DNA of 64,000 bases from Comamonas antarctica (GTDB lineage Bacteria > Pseudomonadota > Gammaproteobacteria > Burkholderiales > Burkholderiaceae_C): the NCBI RefSeq assembly GCF_013363755.1, contig NZ_CP054840.1, positions 3,465,501 through 3,529,500 on the forward strand, given 5' to 3'. A program made the position numbers and the translations under genes. The notes beneath the pieces are model-generated. The model searched no databases and was not told where the DNA came from. It saw only the letters and a list, made by a program, of their open reading frames with translations. Of this stretch, positions 1 to 8,283 are shown piece by piece (the stretch's first letter is position 1; each line of letters begins with the position of its first letter).

Positions 1-22
1 AATCGGTCGTGGCGGTCGTCAT
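1..22 (-). CDS. Start of a CcsA/ResC-type cytochrome c maturation gene (partial)
   Basis: Only the first seven codons are in the window (M-T-T-A-T-T-D). The ATG overlaps the TGA stop of the upstream resB gene in an ATGA arrangement, so the two are translationally coupled. In system II cytochrome c biogenesis the ResB/Ccs1 protein is followed by its haem-handling partner CcsA/ResC, so that identity is inferred from position only. No domain can be seen. Confidence 0.5.
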
Positions 23-2190
23 TTGTCGGCTCCCGGGCGGCGCGCGATCGGCTTCGCCCCAATGAGTTTTTCAGTCAGCAGGGCGAAATCCTTGTCGCCT
101 TCCATGGTCTGGCGGTTGGTGGATTGCGCCATGGTGGCGTGGCTTGCGCCTTCGCCGGCCGGGGCCAGCCAGATCCACAGGCGCCGGTCACGCACATAGA
201 GCATGGCAAAGATGCCCAGGATCAGGAACAGGCAGCCCAGATAGACTACGTTCTTGCCGGGCCCGCGCGTGACCTGGAAAACGCTGGCTTGCACATGCGT
301 GAAATCGTCGAGCATGAAGGTCATGGGCGCGGGATAGAACTGGGCATCGCTCAGCGAGAACACGGCCTGCGTCATGAACGCCAGCGTCTGCGCATCGTTT
401 TCCATGGGCTTGAGGCCGTTTTTCTCGCGCAGCGCCTGGGCCATCTCGAACAGCACGCCATTGAGGATGCGCACCAGCACCTCGCCGGCGCGCGCGCGCT
501 CGGCCTCGGGCACGTTCTGCTCCATGAAGCGCGAGACTGCCTGCAGGCCGCCGATCTTCACACCGGCCTCGTCCGTCGTGCCCGCATACATCTCGAGCGC
601 GCGCAGCGCCGACTGCATCAGCGGCTCGCGCAGGTCGGGGCGCGCGGCATCCACGGCCGTGGCCACATAGCGGCGCGCGGCCTGCTCGCGCAGCGCGGGA
701 TCGGCCAGCGCGGTGCGCAGGCGCAGGAAGGTGTCCATCGAGCCTTCGGCATCGGCCGGCACGCGCAGGAAGCGGAAGGCGTCGGCCGGGTTCTCGCGCA
801 CGCCCAGCAGGTACACCGGGTTGCCGTCGCCGGTGTCGACCGGCAGCATGTAGTTCTGGTATTCGCGCGCCTGGCCCGAGGCATCGCGCAGCTTGTAGCC
901 GATGCTCGGGCCGATGTTGCGCAGCTCCTTTTCGGTCGTGGTCTTGTGGCCCGCGCCCAGGCGCGCATCGATGGCCGCCTTCAGGTCGACCTTGCGCACA
1001 TCGGTGCCCGAATCCATGGCCCCCTTGGATGCGCCGAAGTTCTCGACGTTGATGGTGCGCAAGGCGGTGTATTCCAGCGTCAGCGTGTCCTGCGGGTCGC
1101 CGCGGCCCACGCCGGCGCGCGTGAATTCGCTGCTGCCGCCAATGGTGCCCTCGACCATGAAGGGCGTGCCCGTGCCGTCCATGGGCACGGCGCGCATCTT
1201 CACCGACGAGCCGCCATCATCGAAGCTCGACTGGTAGATCTCCACGCCCTTGTAATGCGCGGGATGGTTGACTTCGATGCGCTCGGCGGTCTGCTCGCCG
1301 GTGTGCTTGTCGTGAATGATCACTTCGCTGGCGAACAGCTTGGGCATGCCGGTCGAGTAGTACTCGACGATGAATTTCTTCAGCTCGACGGCGAACGGCA
1401 GCTCCTGCAGCAGCACGCCATCGGACTGGTTCAGGATGGCAGTGCTCGACTGCGTGCCCTCGGCCACCATCAGATTGCCGCGGAAGGTGGGGTTGCGTTC
1501 GGACAGGCGGTGTTCGGGCGCGACATCCGACACGCGGCCGCCGCCGGTGTAGGGCGTCTTGTCGCCAAACAGCATCTGCGCGCGCACGATCAGGTCGCCG
1601 TCGAACAGCCCGCCCAGGCAGATCAGCACGATGGCGCTGTGCGCCGCGATATAGCCCAGCTTGTGCGCCGCGCCGGCCTTGGCGGCCACCATCCAGCCTT
1701 CGCCCCCAGCGGTATCGCGCTGCTGCAGGCGGACTTTCCAGCCGCCCGTGGCCAGCAGCTTGCCCAGGCGCTCGGCCGCTTCGCGTGGCGTGCCGCGGAC
1801 CTCGGCCTGGGCCCGGTGGCGGAACGCTTCGAGGCTTTTCTCGCGGATGTTTTCCTTGTAGCTGCGCAGGTCGGCCAGGTATTTGGGCGTATGGCGCGCC
1901 ACGCACAGGCTGGTGCTGACCACGAGGAAGGCCAGGATCAGCAGGAACCACCAGGCGCTGTAGACCGCGTTGAGCTTGAGCGCGAGAAACAGCTGCGACC
2001 AGAACGGGCCGAACTGGTTCACGTAGTTGACGGCCGGCTCGTGCTGCTTGAGCACGGTGCCGATCACCGAGGCAATGCAGATGATGGTGAGCAATGCAAT
2101 GGCAAAGCGCATCGACGACAGCAACTCGACGGCCGCGCGCCAGGCCCGGGATCGAAAGGAGGAAGTCGCGCGGTGAGTGGTATCTGACAT
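19..2190 (-). CDS. resB: System II cytochrome c biogenesis protein ResB (Ccs1)
   Basis: This 723-residue inner-membrane protein belongs to the ResB/Ccs1 family, which with CcsA delivers haem to apocytochromes c in the periplasm. The N-terminus carries a hydrophobic segment (FAIALLTIICIASVIG), a second one near residue 85-105 (WWFLLILAFLVVS) and a third near 180-200 (YIAAHSAIVLICLGG). A long periplasmic region follows, and a final membrane segment lies near the C-terminus (YLGCLFLILGIFAML). This layout is typical of ResB. The start MSDTTH at 2190 is preferred; an in-frame ATG 15 codons upstream lies close to the terminator of the neighbouring gene. The stop overlaps the start of the next gene, so this is the first gene of a maturation operon. 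Confidence 0.93.
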   Translation of the reverse strand: MSDTTHRATSSFRSRAWRAAVELLSSMRFAIALLTIICIASVIGTVLKQHEPAVNYVNQFGPFWSQLFLALKLNAVYSAWWFLLILAFLVVSTSLCVARHTPKYLADLRSYKENIREKSLEAFRHRAQAEVRGTPREAAERLGKLLATGGWKVRLQQRDTAGGEGWMVAAKAGAAHKLGYIAAHSAIVLICLGGLFDGDLIVRAQMLFGDKTPYTGGGRVSDVAPEHRLSERNPTFRGNLMVAEGTQSSTAILNQSDGVLLQELPFAVELKKFIVEYYSTGMPKLFASEVIIHDKHTGEQTAERIEVNHPAHYKGVEIYQSSFDDGGSSVKMRAVPMDGTGTPFMVEGTIGGSSEFTRAGVGRGDPQDTLTLEYTALRTINVENFGASKGAMDSGTDVRKVDLKAAIDARLGAGHKTTTEKELRNIGPSIGYKLRDASGQAREYQNYMLPVDTGDGNPVYLLGVRENPADAFRFLRVPADAEGSMDTFLRLRTALADPALREQAARRYVATAVDAARPDLREPLMQSALRALEMYAGTTDEAGVKIGGLQAVSRFMEQNVPEAERARAGEVLVRILNGVLFEMAQALREKNGLKPMENDAQTLAFMTQAVFSLSDAQFYPAPMTFMLDDFTHVQASVFQVTRGPGKNVVYLGCLFLILGIFAMLYVRDRRLWIWLAPAGEGASHATMAQSTNRQTMEGDKDFALLTEKLIGAKPIARRPGADK

Positions 2191-2216
2191 GGGAAAAGAA
2201 TGCAAAGCCCGGAAGC

Positions 2217-2254
2217 AAAAAGGCGGGGCCATCACAGCAAAGGATGGACCCGCC
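2217..2254 (-). terminator. Rho-independent terminator of the dihaem cytochrome c gene
   Basis: Read on the minus strand, GGCGGG-T-CCATC pairs with GATGG-C-CCCGCC around a nine-base loop and is followed by a run of five T. It lies 67 bases past the cytochrome gene and just before resB, so resB probably has its own promoter. Confidence 0.8.
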
Positions 2255-2320
2255 CCTATTGGGTTTTGTTATCGGCGTTTGGTTCCTTGCGCAGCAGGCC
2301 ACAAGGATTCAATCAATCGT

Positions 2321-2962
2321 TCAGCGCAGGCCGGCGATGTAGTCCGCAACCGCCTTGATTTCACGGTCGTTGAGCTTGGCCGCCACCTGCGTCATCGGCA
2401 GACTGTTGCCACGCTTGCCATCCCGGAACTCTACCAGTTGTTTAATAGTGTAGTCAGCGTGCTGGCCGGCGAGGCGCGGGTACTGCACGGGCAGGCCGGC
2501 GCCGTTCGGGCTGTGGCAGCCGGCGCAGGCGGCAATGTTGCGGTCCTGGATGCCGCCGCGGAAGATGCGCTCGCCCAGTGCCACCAGTTCCTTGTCCTTG
2601 GCAAAGCCGCCCTTGGACTTCTGCGAGGCCAGCCAGCCGGCGATGTTCTGCATTTCCTGATCAGACAGCATCGAGGCAAAGCCCTGCATGACCGGGTCCT
2701 TGCGCGCACCGCTCTTGAAGTCGCGCAATTGCTTGACGAGGTACTCCGGATGCTGTTGGGCCAGCGCGGGATTAGCCACAATGGTCGAGTTGCCATCCGC
2801 TCCGTGGCATGCTACGCATACCTCAGCAAAGCGCGCAGCGCCTTGCGTTAGATCAAGCTTGACGTTTGCCTGCGGCGCCGCGGGCGTTTCGCCTGCCGCA
2901 ATGGCCGGGAGAACGGGTGCTGCCAGAAAGGCAGCCATCAGCATAGAGGCGAGCAACTTCAT
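2321..2962 (-). CDS. Dihaem cytochrome c, c4-like
   Basis: The product has 213 residues and a cleavable signal peptide ending near AIAAG, so it is exported to the periplasm. Two haem-binding CxxCH motifs are visible, CVACH near residue 49 and CAGCH near residue 145. They sit in two similar halves that each end in a helix with a conserved aromatic or basic pattern (MQNIAGWLAS; IKAVADYIAG). This is the two-domain layout of cytochrome c4, an electron donor to terminal oxidases. Downstream on the same strand lie the cytochrome maturation genes, a logical partnership, but a strong terminator separates them. It is divergent from engB. The exact electron partner is not visible. Confidence 0.9.
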   Translation of the reverse strand: MKLLASMLMAAFLAAPVLPAIAAGETPAAPQANVKLDLTQGAARFAEVCVACHGADGNSTIVANPALAQQHPEYLVKQLRDFKSGARKDPVMQGFASMLSDQEMQNIAGWLASQKSKGGFAKDKELVALGERIFRGGIQDRNIAACAGCHSPNGAGLPVQYPRLAGQHADYTIKQLVEFRDGKRGNSLPMTQVAAKLNDREIKAVADYIAGLR

Positions 2963-3035
2963 ATCGAGGGTCTGTTGTTAGGTGCACTGAACCGCCCAAT
3001 TCTACAATGAGGCCCCCAAGCATTGATACCCCCCC

Positions 3036-3776
3036 ATGACGAACTCCTCTCCCGCACCGGCTGCGGGCAAGCCTTCCCCCGCCATTGACGGCAAGCTCGC
3101 CATGGGCTGGATGCATACCGCACGCTTCCTGACCACCGCCGCACAGCTGCACCACCTGCCCCCGATCGACGTTCCCGAGATCGCCTTCGTCGGCCGCTCC
3201 AACGCCGGGAAATCCACCTGCATCAATACCCTGACGCAGCAAAAGCAGCTCGCGTTCGCGTCGAAGAAACCGGGCCGCACGCAGCACATCAACCTGTTCT
3301 CGCTGGGCCGCCAGGGCGTCACCGATGCGGTGCTGGCCGACCTGCCCGGCTATGGCTATGCCGCAGTGTCGCGCTCGGACAAGCTGCGCTGGCAACAGGT
3401 CATGGTCAACTACCTGATCAGCCGCAGCAGCCTCACCGGCATCGTGCTGCTGTGCGATCCGCGCCTGGGCCTGACCGAGCTCGACGAAGCGCTGCTCGAA
3501 GCCGTGCGCCCGCGCGTCGAGGACGGCCTCAAGTTCCTGATCCTGCTGACCAAGGCCGACAAGCTGACGCGCGCCGAACAGGCCAAGGCGCTGTCCATTG
3601 CGCGACTGCAGGCCGGCGGCGGCGAGGCAATGTTGTTCTCGGCACTGAAGAAACAGGGTGTGGAGGACGTGGCTCAGCTACTATGGCGTTGGTCGCATCC
3701 CGCAGAACCGGCGGCGGCCACGCCCGCAGTGCCGTCCGCAGCCGCGGACAGCGCTGGCGAACCCCAGGCCACCTAG
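3036..3776 (+). CDS. engB: Ribosome biogenesis GTPase EngB (YihA/YsxC)
   Basis: EngB is an essential TRAFAC GTPase acting in late assembly of the large ribosomal subunit. The 246-residue product shows the G1 loop GRSNAGKS at residues 53-60, the G2 segment KPGRTQ, G3 DLPGYG, G4 TKADKL and a G5-like SALKK. The family is usually 195-220 residues. The extra length is a low-complexity N-terminal tail and an Ala/Pro-rich C-terminal tail of about 30 residues. No clear Shine-Dalgarno precedes the ATG at 3036; a later in-frame ATG (MGWMHT, about residue 23) would also keep the whole GTPase domain. A TACAAT box at 3003-3008 may be its -10 element. Confidence 0.95.
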   Translation: MTNSSPAPAAGKPSPAIDGKLAMGWMHTARFLTTAAQLHHLPPIDVPEIAFVGRSNAGKSTCINTLTQQKQLAFASKKPGRTQHINLFSLGRQGVTDAVLADLPGYGYAAVSRSDKLRWQQVMVNYLISRSSLTGIVLLCDPRLGLTELDEALLEAVRPRVEDGLKFLILLTKADKLTRAEQAKALSIARLQAGGGEAMLFSALKKQGVEDVAQLLWRWSHPAEPAAATPAVPSAAADSAGEPQAT

Positions 3777-3827
3777 CTTCCAGCACCGGTCCCGTCAGGT
3801 GCCGGGAGCTACCGAGAGAGTAGTTCC

Positions 3828-4760
3828 ATGATCCAGACCTGCGACCATGTCCTGCCCCACGGCATCACGCTGCGCTGCCGCGCCGCGGGCACGCCCGGCC
3901 GGCCCGTGCTGATGTTCCTGCACGGGTTTCCCGAAGGCGCGTTCATCTGGGATGAATTGCTCACCCACTTTGCCGCGCCCGAGAACGGCGGTTTCCGCTG
4001 CGTGGCGCCGAATCTGCGCGGCTACGGCGGATCGAGCAGTCCCGCCGAGGTGACCGCCTACCACGCCAGGCATCTGGTCGAAGACATCCGCGCGCTGATC
4101 GAGGCCGAGAGCCCGCAGGCGCCGCTGGCCTGCCTGGTCGCGCATGACTGGGGCGGGGCCGTGGCGTGGAGCGTGGCCAGCCAGCACCCCGAAGGCATGC
4201 AGCGGCTGATGATCCTCAACGCCCCCCACGCGGGGGCGTTTTTGCGCGAACTGCGCGAACACGCCGAGCAGCGCCAGGCCAGCGACTACATGCGCTTCCT
4301 GCGCCGCGCCGATGCGCCGGTGCTGCTGGCCGAACATGGGTGGCGCCGCGCGCTGGGCTTCTTTGCGCAGGCCGATGGCCAGCTGCCGGCCTGGCTCACG
4401 CCTGCGCTGCAGCAGCGCTACCGCGAACACTGGGCGCTGGGCATGCAGGGCCCCTGCCATTACTACGGCGCCAGCCCGCTTTTTCCGCCCGCACCCGGCG
4501 CACCTGACCATCTGGCCACGCTGCAGCTGCCGGCCTCTGCGCTGCGGGTCGAGGTGCCGACGCTGATGCTCTGGGGCATGAACGACCCGGCGCTGCGTCC
4601 GGGGCTGCTCGAAGGCCTCGAGGAATGGGTGCCGCGGCTGCAGATCCAGCATCTGCGCAACACCTCGCACTGGGTGGTGCACGAGCGTCCGGCGCGCGTC
4701 ATCGACGAGCTGGAGCATTTCGTGCAGCAGCAGTTCAGCAGCGAAGACTTGACGGCTTGA
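3828..4760 (+). CDS. Alpha/beta hydrolase, epoxide-hydrolase-like
   Basis: This 310-residue cytoplasmic protein has the alpha/beta hydrolase fold. The oxyanion-hole motif HGFP is at residues 32-35, and the nucleophile elbow AHDWGG puts an aspartate (D107) where esterases have serine. The C-terminal segment contains a likely acid (WGMNDP) and the catalytic histidine (NTSHWV). An Asp nucleophile with HGxP is the signature of soluble epoxide hydrolases and haloalkane dehalogenases; the spacing and HGFPE favour epoxide hydrolase. The substrate is unknown. It starts 51 bases after engB and converges on the acyltransferase gene, with no gap after its stop codon. Confidence 0.85.
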   Translation: MIQTCDHVLPHGITLRCRAAGTPGRPVLMFLHGFPEGAFIWDELLTHFAAPENGGFRCVAPNLRGYGGSSSPAEVTAYHARHLVEDIRALIEAESPQAPLACLVAHDWGGAVAWSVASQHPEGMQRLMILNAPHAGAFLRELREHAEQRQASDYMRFLRRADAPVLLAEHGWRRALGFFAQADGQLPAWLTPALQQRYREHWALGMQGPCHYYGASPLFPPAPGAPDHLATLQLPASALRVEVPTLMLWGMNDPALRPGLLEGLEEWVPRLQIQHLRNTSHWVVHERPARVIDELEHFVQQQFSSEDLTA

Positions 4761-5630
4761 TCACCGGTAGACGGAGGGTTCGCCCTCGGGCCGGGTCTTG
4801 AAGCGCTTGTGCACCCAGTAATACTGCTCCGGCATGGTGTTGATCCAGTGCTCGAGTTCGCGGTTCATGCGCGCCGTGTCGGCCACCGCGTCGTCCGTGG
4901 GGAAGTCCTGCCAGGCCGGGGTGAGCTGGGCGACATAGCCTTCGGGCGTGAGCCGCGTGTACATGCCTATGACCTTGGCCCGGCCCAGGCGCGCGAAACG
5001 CGACAGCGAGGGAATGGTCGCCGCCGGAACGCCGAAGAAGGGCACGAACACCGAATCGTTCCTGCCGAAGTCCATGTCGGGCAGCAGGTACAGCAGCCCG
5101 CCGTGGCGCAGGCTGGAGATGATGGGCTTGACGCCATCGGCGCGGTTGAGCATGCGCACGTCGCCAAAGCGCTGGCGCCCGGTCATGAACCAGTCGTCGA
5201 TATCGGGATTGGGATGGGTCGAGAAGATCGAGGTGAAGGCGCGCGTCATGTGCAGCGGCAATGTCAGCCCGCCCGCATCCATGCCGTAGAAATGCGGCGC
5301 GAACACGATGATCGGCGTGTTGCCATCGAGTTCGTGCAGCGCGCCTTCGAGCTTCACGCGCGAGCGCACCACCGATTCGGGCGCCGACCAGAGCCAGCCG
5401 CGGTCCAGCCAGGCTTGGCAGAACACGACGAAATTCTGCTGCGCCAGCGCCTTGCGCCGCTCGGGTGACAGATCGGGAAAACACAGCTCGAGATTGCGCA
5501 GCGCAATGCGCCGGCGCGGCACGGCCACCACGAACAGCAGCCGCCCGAGCAACCAGCCCAGCGCGCGCAGCCAGCGCAGCGGCAGGCGCCCGAGCATGGC
5601 CATCAGCCAGATACCGAAGCGCGCGCTCAT
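4761..5630 (-). CDS. Lipid A biosynthesis acyltransferase (LpxL/HtrB family), copy A
   Basis: The 289-residue product belongs to the LpxL/LpxM (HtrB/MsbB) family, which adds secondary acyl chains to the lipid A precursor at the inner face of the inner membrane. A hydrophobic N-terminal helix (about residues 8-36) anchors it. The catalytic HX4D motif is HFYGMD at residues 113-118, followed by a conserved LPDMDFG segment that is typical of the family. It overlaps the upstream paralogue by ATGA, so the two are translationally coupled. Which acyl position or chain each enzyme uses cannot be told from sequence. Confidence 0.92.
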   Translation of the reverse strand: MSARFGIWLMAMLGRLPLRWLRALGWLLGRLLFVVAVPRRRIALRNLELCFPDLSPERRKALAQQNFVVFCQAWLDRGWLWSAPESVVRSRVKLEGALHELDGNTPIIVFAPHFYGMDAGGLTLPLHMTRAFTSIFSTHPNPDIDDWFMTGRQRFGDVRMLNRADGVKPIISSLRHGGLLYLLPDMDFGRNDSVFVPFFGVPAATIPSLSRFARLGRAKVIGMYTRLTPEGYVAQLTPAWQDFPTDDAVADTARMNRELEHWINTMPEQYYWVHKRFKTRPEGEPSVYR

Positions 5631-6499
5631 GGGGCCACCTGCCCGCCAGTGGACGCCGCGCTGGCGGCCTGCTCGGCACGCGGCTGCTTGTAGCGCGCAT
5701 AGCCCCAGAGGTATTGCGACGGGCTGCGGCGGATGGTCTGCTCCATGGCCTGGTTGAGCTGCAGCACAGCGGTTTCCAGCGAATCTGACAAAGGCAAGGG
5801 CAACTCCTCGAAATGCATCGTATAGCCGCGCCCCCAGGAGCGGCGCTCGCAGCGCGCGATGACGACGATCGCGCCGGTCTGCTGCACCAGCCGCGCGGCC
5901 AGCGTCATGGTGTAGGCGTCACGCCCGAAAAACGGCGACCACAGCCCCTGCCCCTCGGGCGGGACCTGGTCGGGCAGCAGGCCCACGGCCTCGCCGCGGC
6001 GCAGCGCCTTGATCATCTGGCGCACGCCCGACAGGTTGGTGGGCACGGCCTGCACGCCAGGGCGGTTGCGCGCGGTCTCCATGAGGCGGGCCAGCCAGGC
6101 CTGGCGCGCCGGGCGGTAGAGGATGGTGATCGGGCCGAACTGCGCGTGCCAGCGGTGCGCGGCGGCCTGCACCGACAGCTCGAAGCAGCCCAGGTGCGGT
6201 GTCAGGAAGACAATGCCCCGCCCCTGCGCCCAGGGCCGTTCGACGCGCTCGGGTTCGATCATCTCGCAGTGCGGCGGCTCGGGACGCAGCCACAGGCGCG
6301 GCAGCTCGGCCACCATGCGACCCGCATGGCCCACGGCCGCGCGCACGTCGGCGAAGCGGTAGCCCGCCTGGCGCGCATTGGCCAGGAAACGCCGGCGGTA
6401 GGTGCCCGAGGCCAGGAATACCACCCACCCCAGCACCGCACCCACACCATGCAAAAGCCACAAAGGCAGCAACGAGAACAAACGAAACAGGCTTGGCAT
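5627..6499 (-). CDS. Lipid A biosynthesis acyltransferase (LpxL/HtrB family), copy B
   Basis: This second LpxL-family acyltransferase has 290 residues, an N-terminal hydrophobic anchor (LLPLWLLHGVGAVLGWVVFL) and the active-site variant HX4E at HLGCFE, residues 102-107. A later LLPDQVPP segment matches the family's conserved LPDQ region. It is the first gene of the two-gene unit and is read divergently from metK. Only 12 bases separate its start from the metK riboswitch, so its promoter must lie within the DNA encoding that RNA. The pair probably adds two different secondary acyl chains; that division of labour is inferred. Confidence 0.92.
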   Translation of the reverse strand: MPSLFRLFSLLPLWLLHGVGAVLGWVVFLASGTYRRRFLANARQAGYRFADVRAAVGHAGRMVAELPRLWLRPEPPHCEMIEPERVERPWAQGRGIVFLTPHLGCFELSVQAAAHRWHAQFGPITILYRPARQAWLARLMETARNRPGVQAVPTNLSGVRQMIKALRRGEAVGLLPDQVPPEGQGLWSPFFGRDAYTMTLAARLVQQTGAIVVIARCERRSWGRGYTMHFEELPLPLSDSLETAVLQLNQAMEQTIRRSPSQYLWGYARYKQPRAEQAASAASTGGQVAP

Positions 6500-6505
6500 T
6501 AAAAT
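6500..6505 (+). promoter_or_regulatory. Probable -10 element of metK
   Basis: TAAAAT lies six bases before the first stem of the SAM-II-like RNA, so a transcript starting about seven bases downstream (around 6511-6512) would begin exactly at that stem. No convincing -35 hexamer is seen. The element overlaps the start codon of the divergent acyltransferase gene. Confidence 0.5.
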
Positions 6506-6510
6506 AGAAG

Positions 6511-6566
6511 GGTCGCTGAGTTAAATGAGCAACTTGCAGGGCGACGTTAAACAACTCTGCTAAAGC
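6511..6566 (+). promoter_or_regulatory. SAM-II (SAM_alpha) riboswitch upstream of metK
   Basis: The leader can fold into the H-type pseudoknot of SAM-II riboswitches. P1 is GTCGC (6512-6516) with GCGAC (6541-6545). P2 is GCAGG (6536-6540) with TCTGC (6556-6560), including one G-U pair. The positions conserved in the class are present: a GA-TTAAA-type first loop (6518-6524), CTTGCAG before the 3' strand of P1, GTTAAAC after it, and the terminal GCTAAA (6559-6564). The ligand of this class is S-adenosylmethionine, the product of the downstream enzyme, so feedback repression of metK is expected. A covariance search would settle it. Confidence 0.82.
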
Positions 6567-6583
6567 GTTCGCCGGAGCTCCGT

Positions 6584-6609
6584 CAGCTTGGGCAACGCCC
6601 CAAATGCTG
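6584..6609 (+). other. Stable hairpin between the metK riboswitch and its ribosome binding site
   Basis: CAGC (6584-6587) pairs with GCTG (6606-6609), and inside it TTGGGC pairs with GCCC plus CAA around a short loop. There is no T-run, so it is not a classical terminator. It ends seven bases before the AGGAG Shine-Dalgarno at 6616-6620 and could be part of the expression platform. Confidence 0.55.
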
Positions 6610-6628
6610 GAACACAGGAGTTTATTCA

Positions 6629-7813
6629 ATGGCGAACGATTTTCTTTTCACTTCGGAATCTGTCTCTGAAGGACACCCCGACAAGGTGGCCGACCAGATC
6701 TCCGACGCGATCCTGGATGCCATTTTCACCCAAGACCCCCATTCCCGTGTGGCAGCCGAGACGCTGACCAACACCGGCCTGGTGGTTCTCGCCGGCGAAA
6801 TCACGACCGGCGCGAATGTCGACTACATCCAGGTGGCGCGCGACACCATCAAGCGCATCGGCTACGACAACACCGAATACGGCATCGACCACAAGGGTTG
6901 CGCCGTGCTCGTCGCCTATGACAAGCAGAGCCAGGACATCGCCCAGGGCGTGGACCACGCCAGCGACGACGAGCTCAACACCGGCGCCGGCGACCAGGGC
7001 CTGATGTTCGGCTACGCCTGCGACGAGACGCCCGAGCTGATGCCCGCGCCGATCTATTACGCGCACCGCCTGGTCGAGCGCCAGGCCCAGCTGCGCAAGG
7101 ACGGCCGCCTGCCGTTCCTGCGCCCCGACGCCAAGAGCCAGGTGACGATGCGCTATGTCGACGGCAAGCCGCACAGCATCGACACCGTGGTGCTGTCGAC
7201 GCAGCACAGCCCCGACCAGTCGGAAACCGCGACCCGGATGAAGGCCAGCTTCACCGAAGCCATCATCGAGGAAATCATCAAGCCGGTGCTGCCCAGCGCG
7301 TGGCTGCAGGACACCAAGTACCTGATCAACCCCACGGGCCGCTTCGTCGTGGGCGGCCCGCAAGGCGATTGCGGCCTGACCGGCCGCAAGATCATCGTCG
7401 ACACCTACGGCGGCGCCTGCCCGCATGGCGGCGGCGCGTTCTCGGGCAAGGACCCAACCAAGGTCGACCGTTCGGCCGCCTACGCCGCGCGCTACGTGGC
7501 AAAGAACATCGTGGCCGCGGGCCTGGCGCGCCAGTGCCAGATCCAGGTCGCGTATGCGATCGGCGTCGCCCGCCCGATGAACATCACGGTCTATACCGAA
7601 GGCACGGGCGTGATTCCCGACGACCAGATCGCCAAGCTGGTGGCCGAGCATTTCGACCTGCGTCCCAAGGGGATCATCCAGATGCTGGACCTGCTGCGCC
7701 CGATCTACAGCAAGACCGCCGCCTATGGCCACTTCGGCCGCGAAGAGCCCGAATTCACCTGGGAAAAGACCGACAAGGCCGCACTGCTGCGCGCTGCCGC
7801 CGGACTGCGCTGA
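6629..7813 (+). CDS. metK: S-adenosylmethionine synthetase
   Basis: MetK makes S-adenosylmethionine from methionine and ATP in the cytoplasm. The 394-residue product has the family's full length. It has the ATP-binding [18 protein letters not shown] segment at the N-terminus, [12 protein letters not shown] in the middle and the phosphate-binding [19 protein letters not shown] region in the C-terminal half. A good Shine-Dalgarno (AGGAG) sits eight bases before the ATG. The leader contains a SAM-II-type riboswitch and a hairpin, so expression should fall when SAM is abundant. A strong terminator follows. The gene is divergent from the acyltransferase pair, an arrangement that is common in related bacteria. 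Confidence 0.98.
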   Translation: MANDFLFTSESVSEGHPDKVADQISDAILDAIFTQDPHSRVAAETLTNTGLVVLAGEITTGANVDYIQVARDTIKRIGYDNTEYGIDHKGCAVLVAYDKQSQDIAQGVDHASDDELNTGAGDQGLMFGYACDETPELMPAPIYYAHRLVERQAQLRKDGRLPFLRPDAKSQVTMRYVDGKPHSIDTVVLSTQHSPDQSETATRMKASFTEAIIEEIIKPVLPSAWLQDTKYLINPTGRFVVGGPQGDCGLTGRKIIVDTYGGACPHGGGAFSGKDPTKVDRSAAYAARYVAKNIVAAGLARQCQIQVAYAIGVARPMNITVYTEGTGVIPDDQIAKLVAEHFDLRPKGIIQMLDLLRPIYSKTAAYGHFGREEPEFTWEKTDKAALLRAAAGLR

Positions 7814-7855
7814 AGCGCGCGCGGCAGGCGGCCGCGCCTGCCCGCAACCCTTGCC

Positions 7856-7882
7856 AAGGCCTGCCTGCGCGCAGGCCTTTTT
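7856..7882 (+). terminator. Rho-independent terminator of metK
   Basis: AAGGCCTGC (7856-7864) pairs with GCAGGCCTT (7871-7879) around a six-base loop and ends in a run of five T. Confidence 0.88.
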
Positions 7883-8007
7883 CATGGCAGGACGGTTCCT
7901 ACGCCATCAGCATCGGCCGGCCCACAAGCGGGCCGGGGCGCCGCGGATAACGTAGCACTGTCCCGTCGGCGCAGAGCCCGACAACCACTGATAACGAGGG
8001 AAACAAC

Positions 8008-8193
8008 ATGCTCAAGTACGCCATCATCTTCGCCATCATTTCGCTCCTGGCCGGTGCGCTGGGCTTCACCGGCGTTGCCGCGGGTGCCGCCGGCATCGCC
8101 AAGCTGCTGTTCATCGTCTTCCTGGTGCTGGCAGTGATCTTCGTGGTGCTGGCCGTGCTGGGCGTTGGCGCCGCACGCAAGGCGCTGAAGTAA
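8008..8193 (+). CDS. Small DUF1328 (YtjA-type) membrane protein
   Basis: This 61-residue protein is almost entirely two membrane helices ([15 protein letters not shown] and [20 protein letters not shown]) with a small Gly/Ala-rich linker. That is the signature of the DUF1328/YtjA family of tiny inner-membrane proteins of unknown function, often found among stress-induced genes. A Shine-Dalgarno-like GAGGG lies eight bases before the ATG. It stands alone between the metK terminator and a GC-rich hairpin, so it is probably a single-gene transcript. Confidence 0.9.
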   Translation: MLKYAIIFAIISLLAGALGFTGVAAGAAGIAKLLFIVFLVLAVIFVVLAVLGVGAARKALK

Positions 8194-8203
8194 CCCGCGC
8201 CTG

Positions 8204-8224
8204 CCCGGGGCGTCCCGCCCCGGG
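8204..8224 (+). other. Perfect GC hairpin after the DUF1328 gene
   Basis: CCCGGGGCG (8204-8212) pairs perfectly with CGCCCCGGG (8216-8224) around a three-base loop, 10 bases after the stop codon. It lacks the T-run of an intrinsic terminator; it may stabilise the 3' end of the small membrane-protein mRNA or cause pausing. Confidence 0.6.
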
Positions 8225-8283
8225 TTGCAGCGCAGGCCGCGGATGCGGGCCTACACTGGCCCTTTGCCTTGCGCTGGCTGCCC

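Noticed and set aside
124-2187. 687-codon open frame on the plus strand
   Set aside because: It is a shadow of resB, with Gln/Arg/His-rich low-complexity translation and no recognisable motif.
8204-8224. Intrinsic terminator after the DUF1328 gene
   Set aside because: The stem is perfect but no T-run follows; I list it only as a hairpin.
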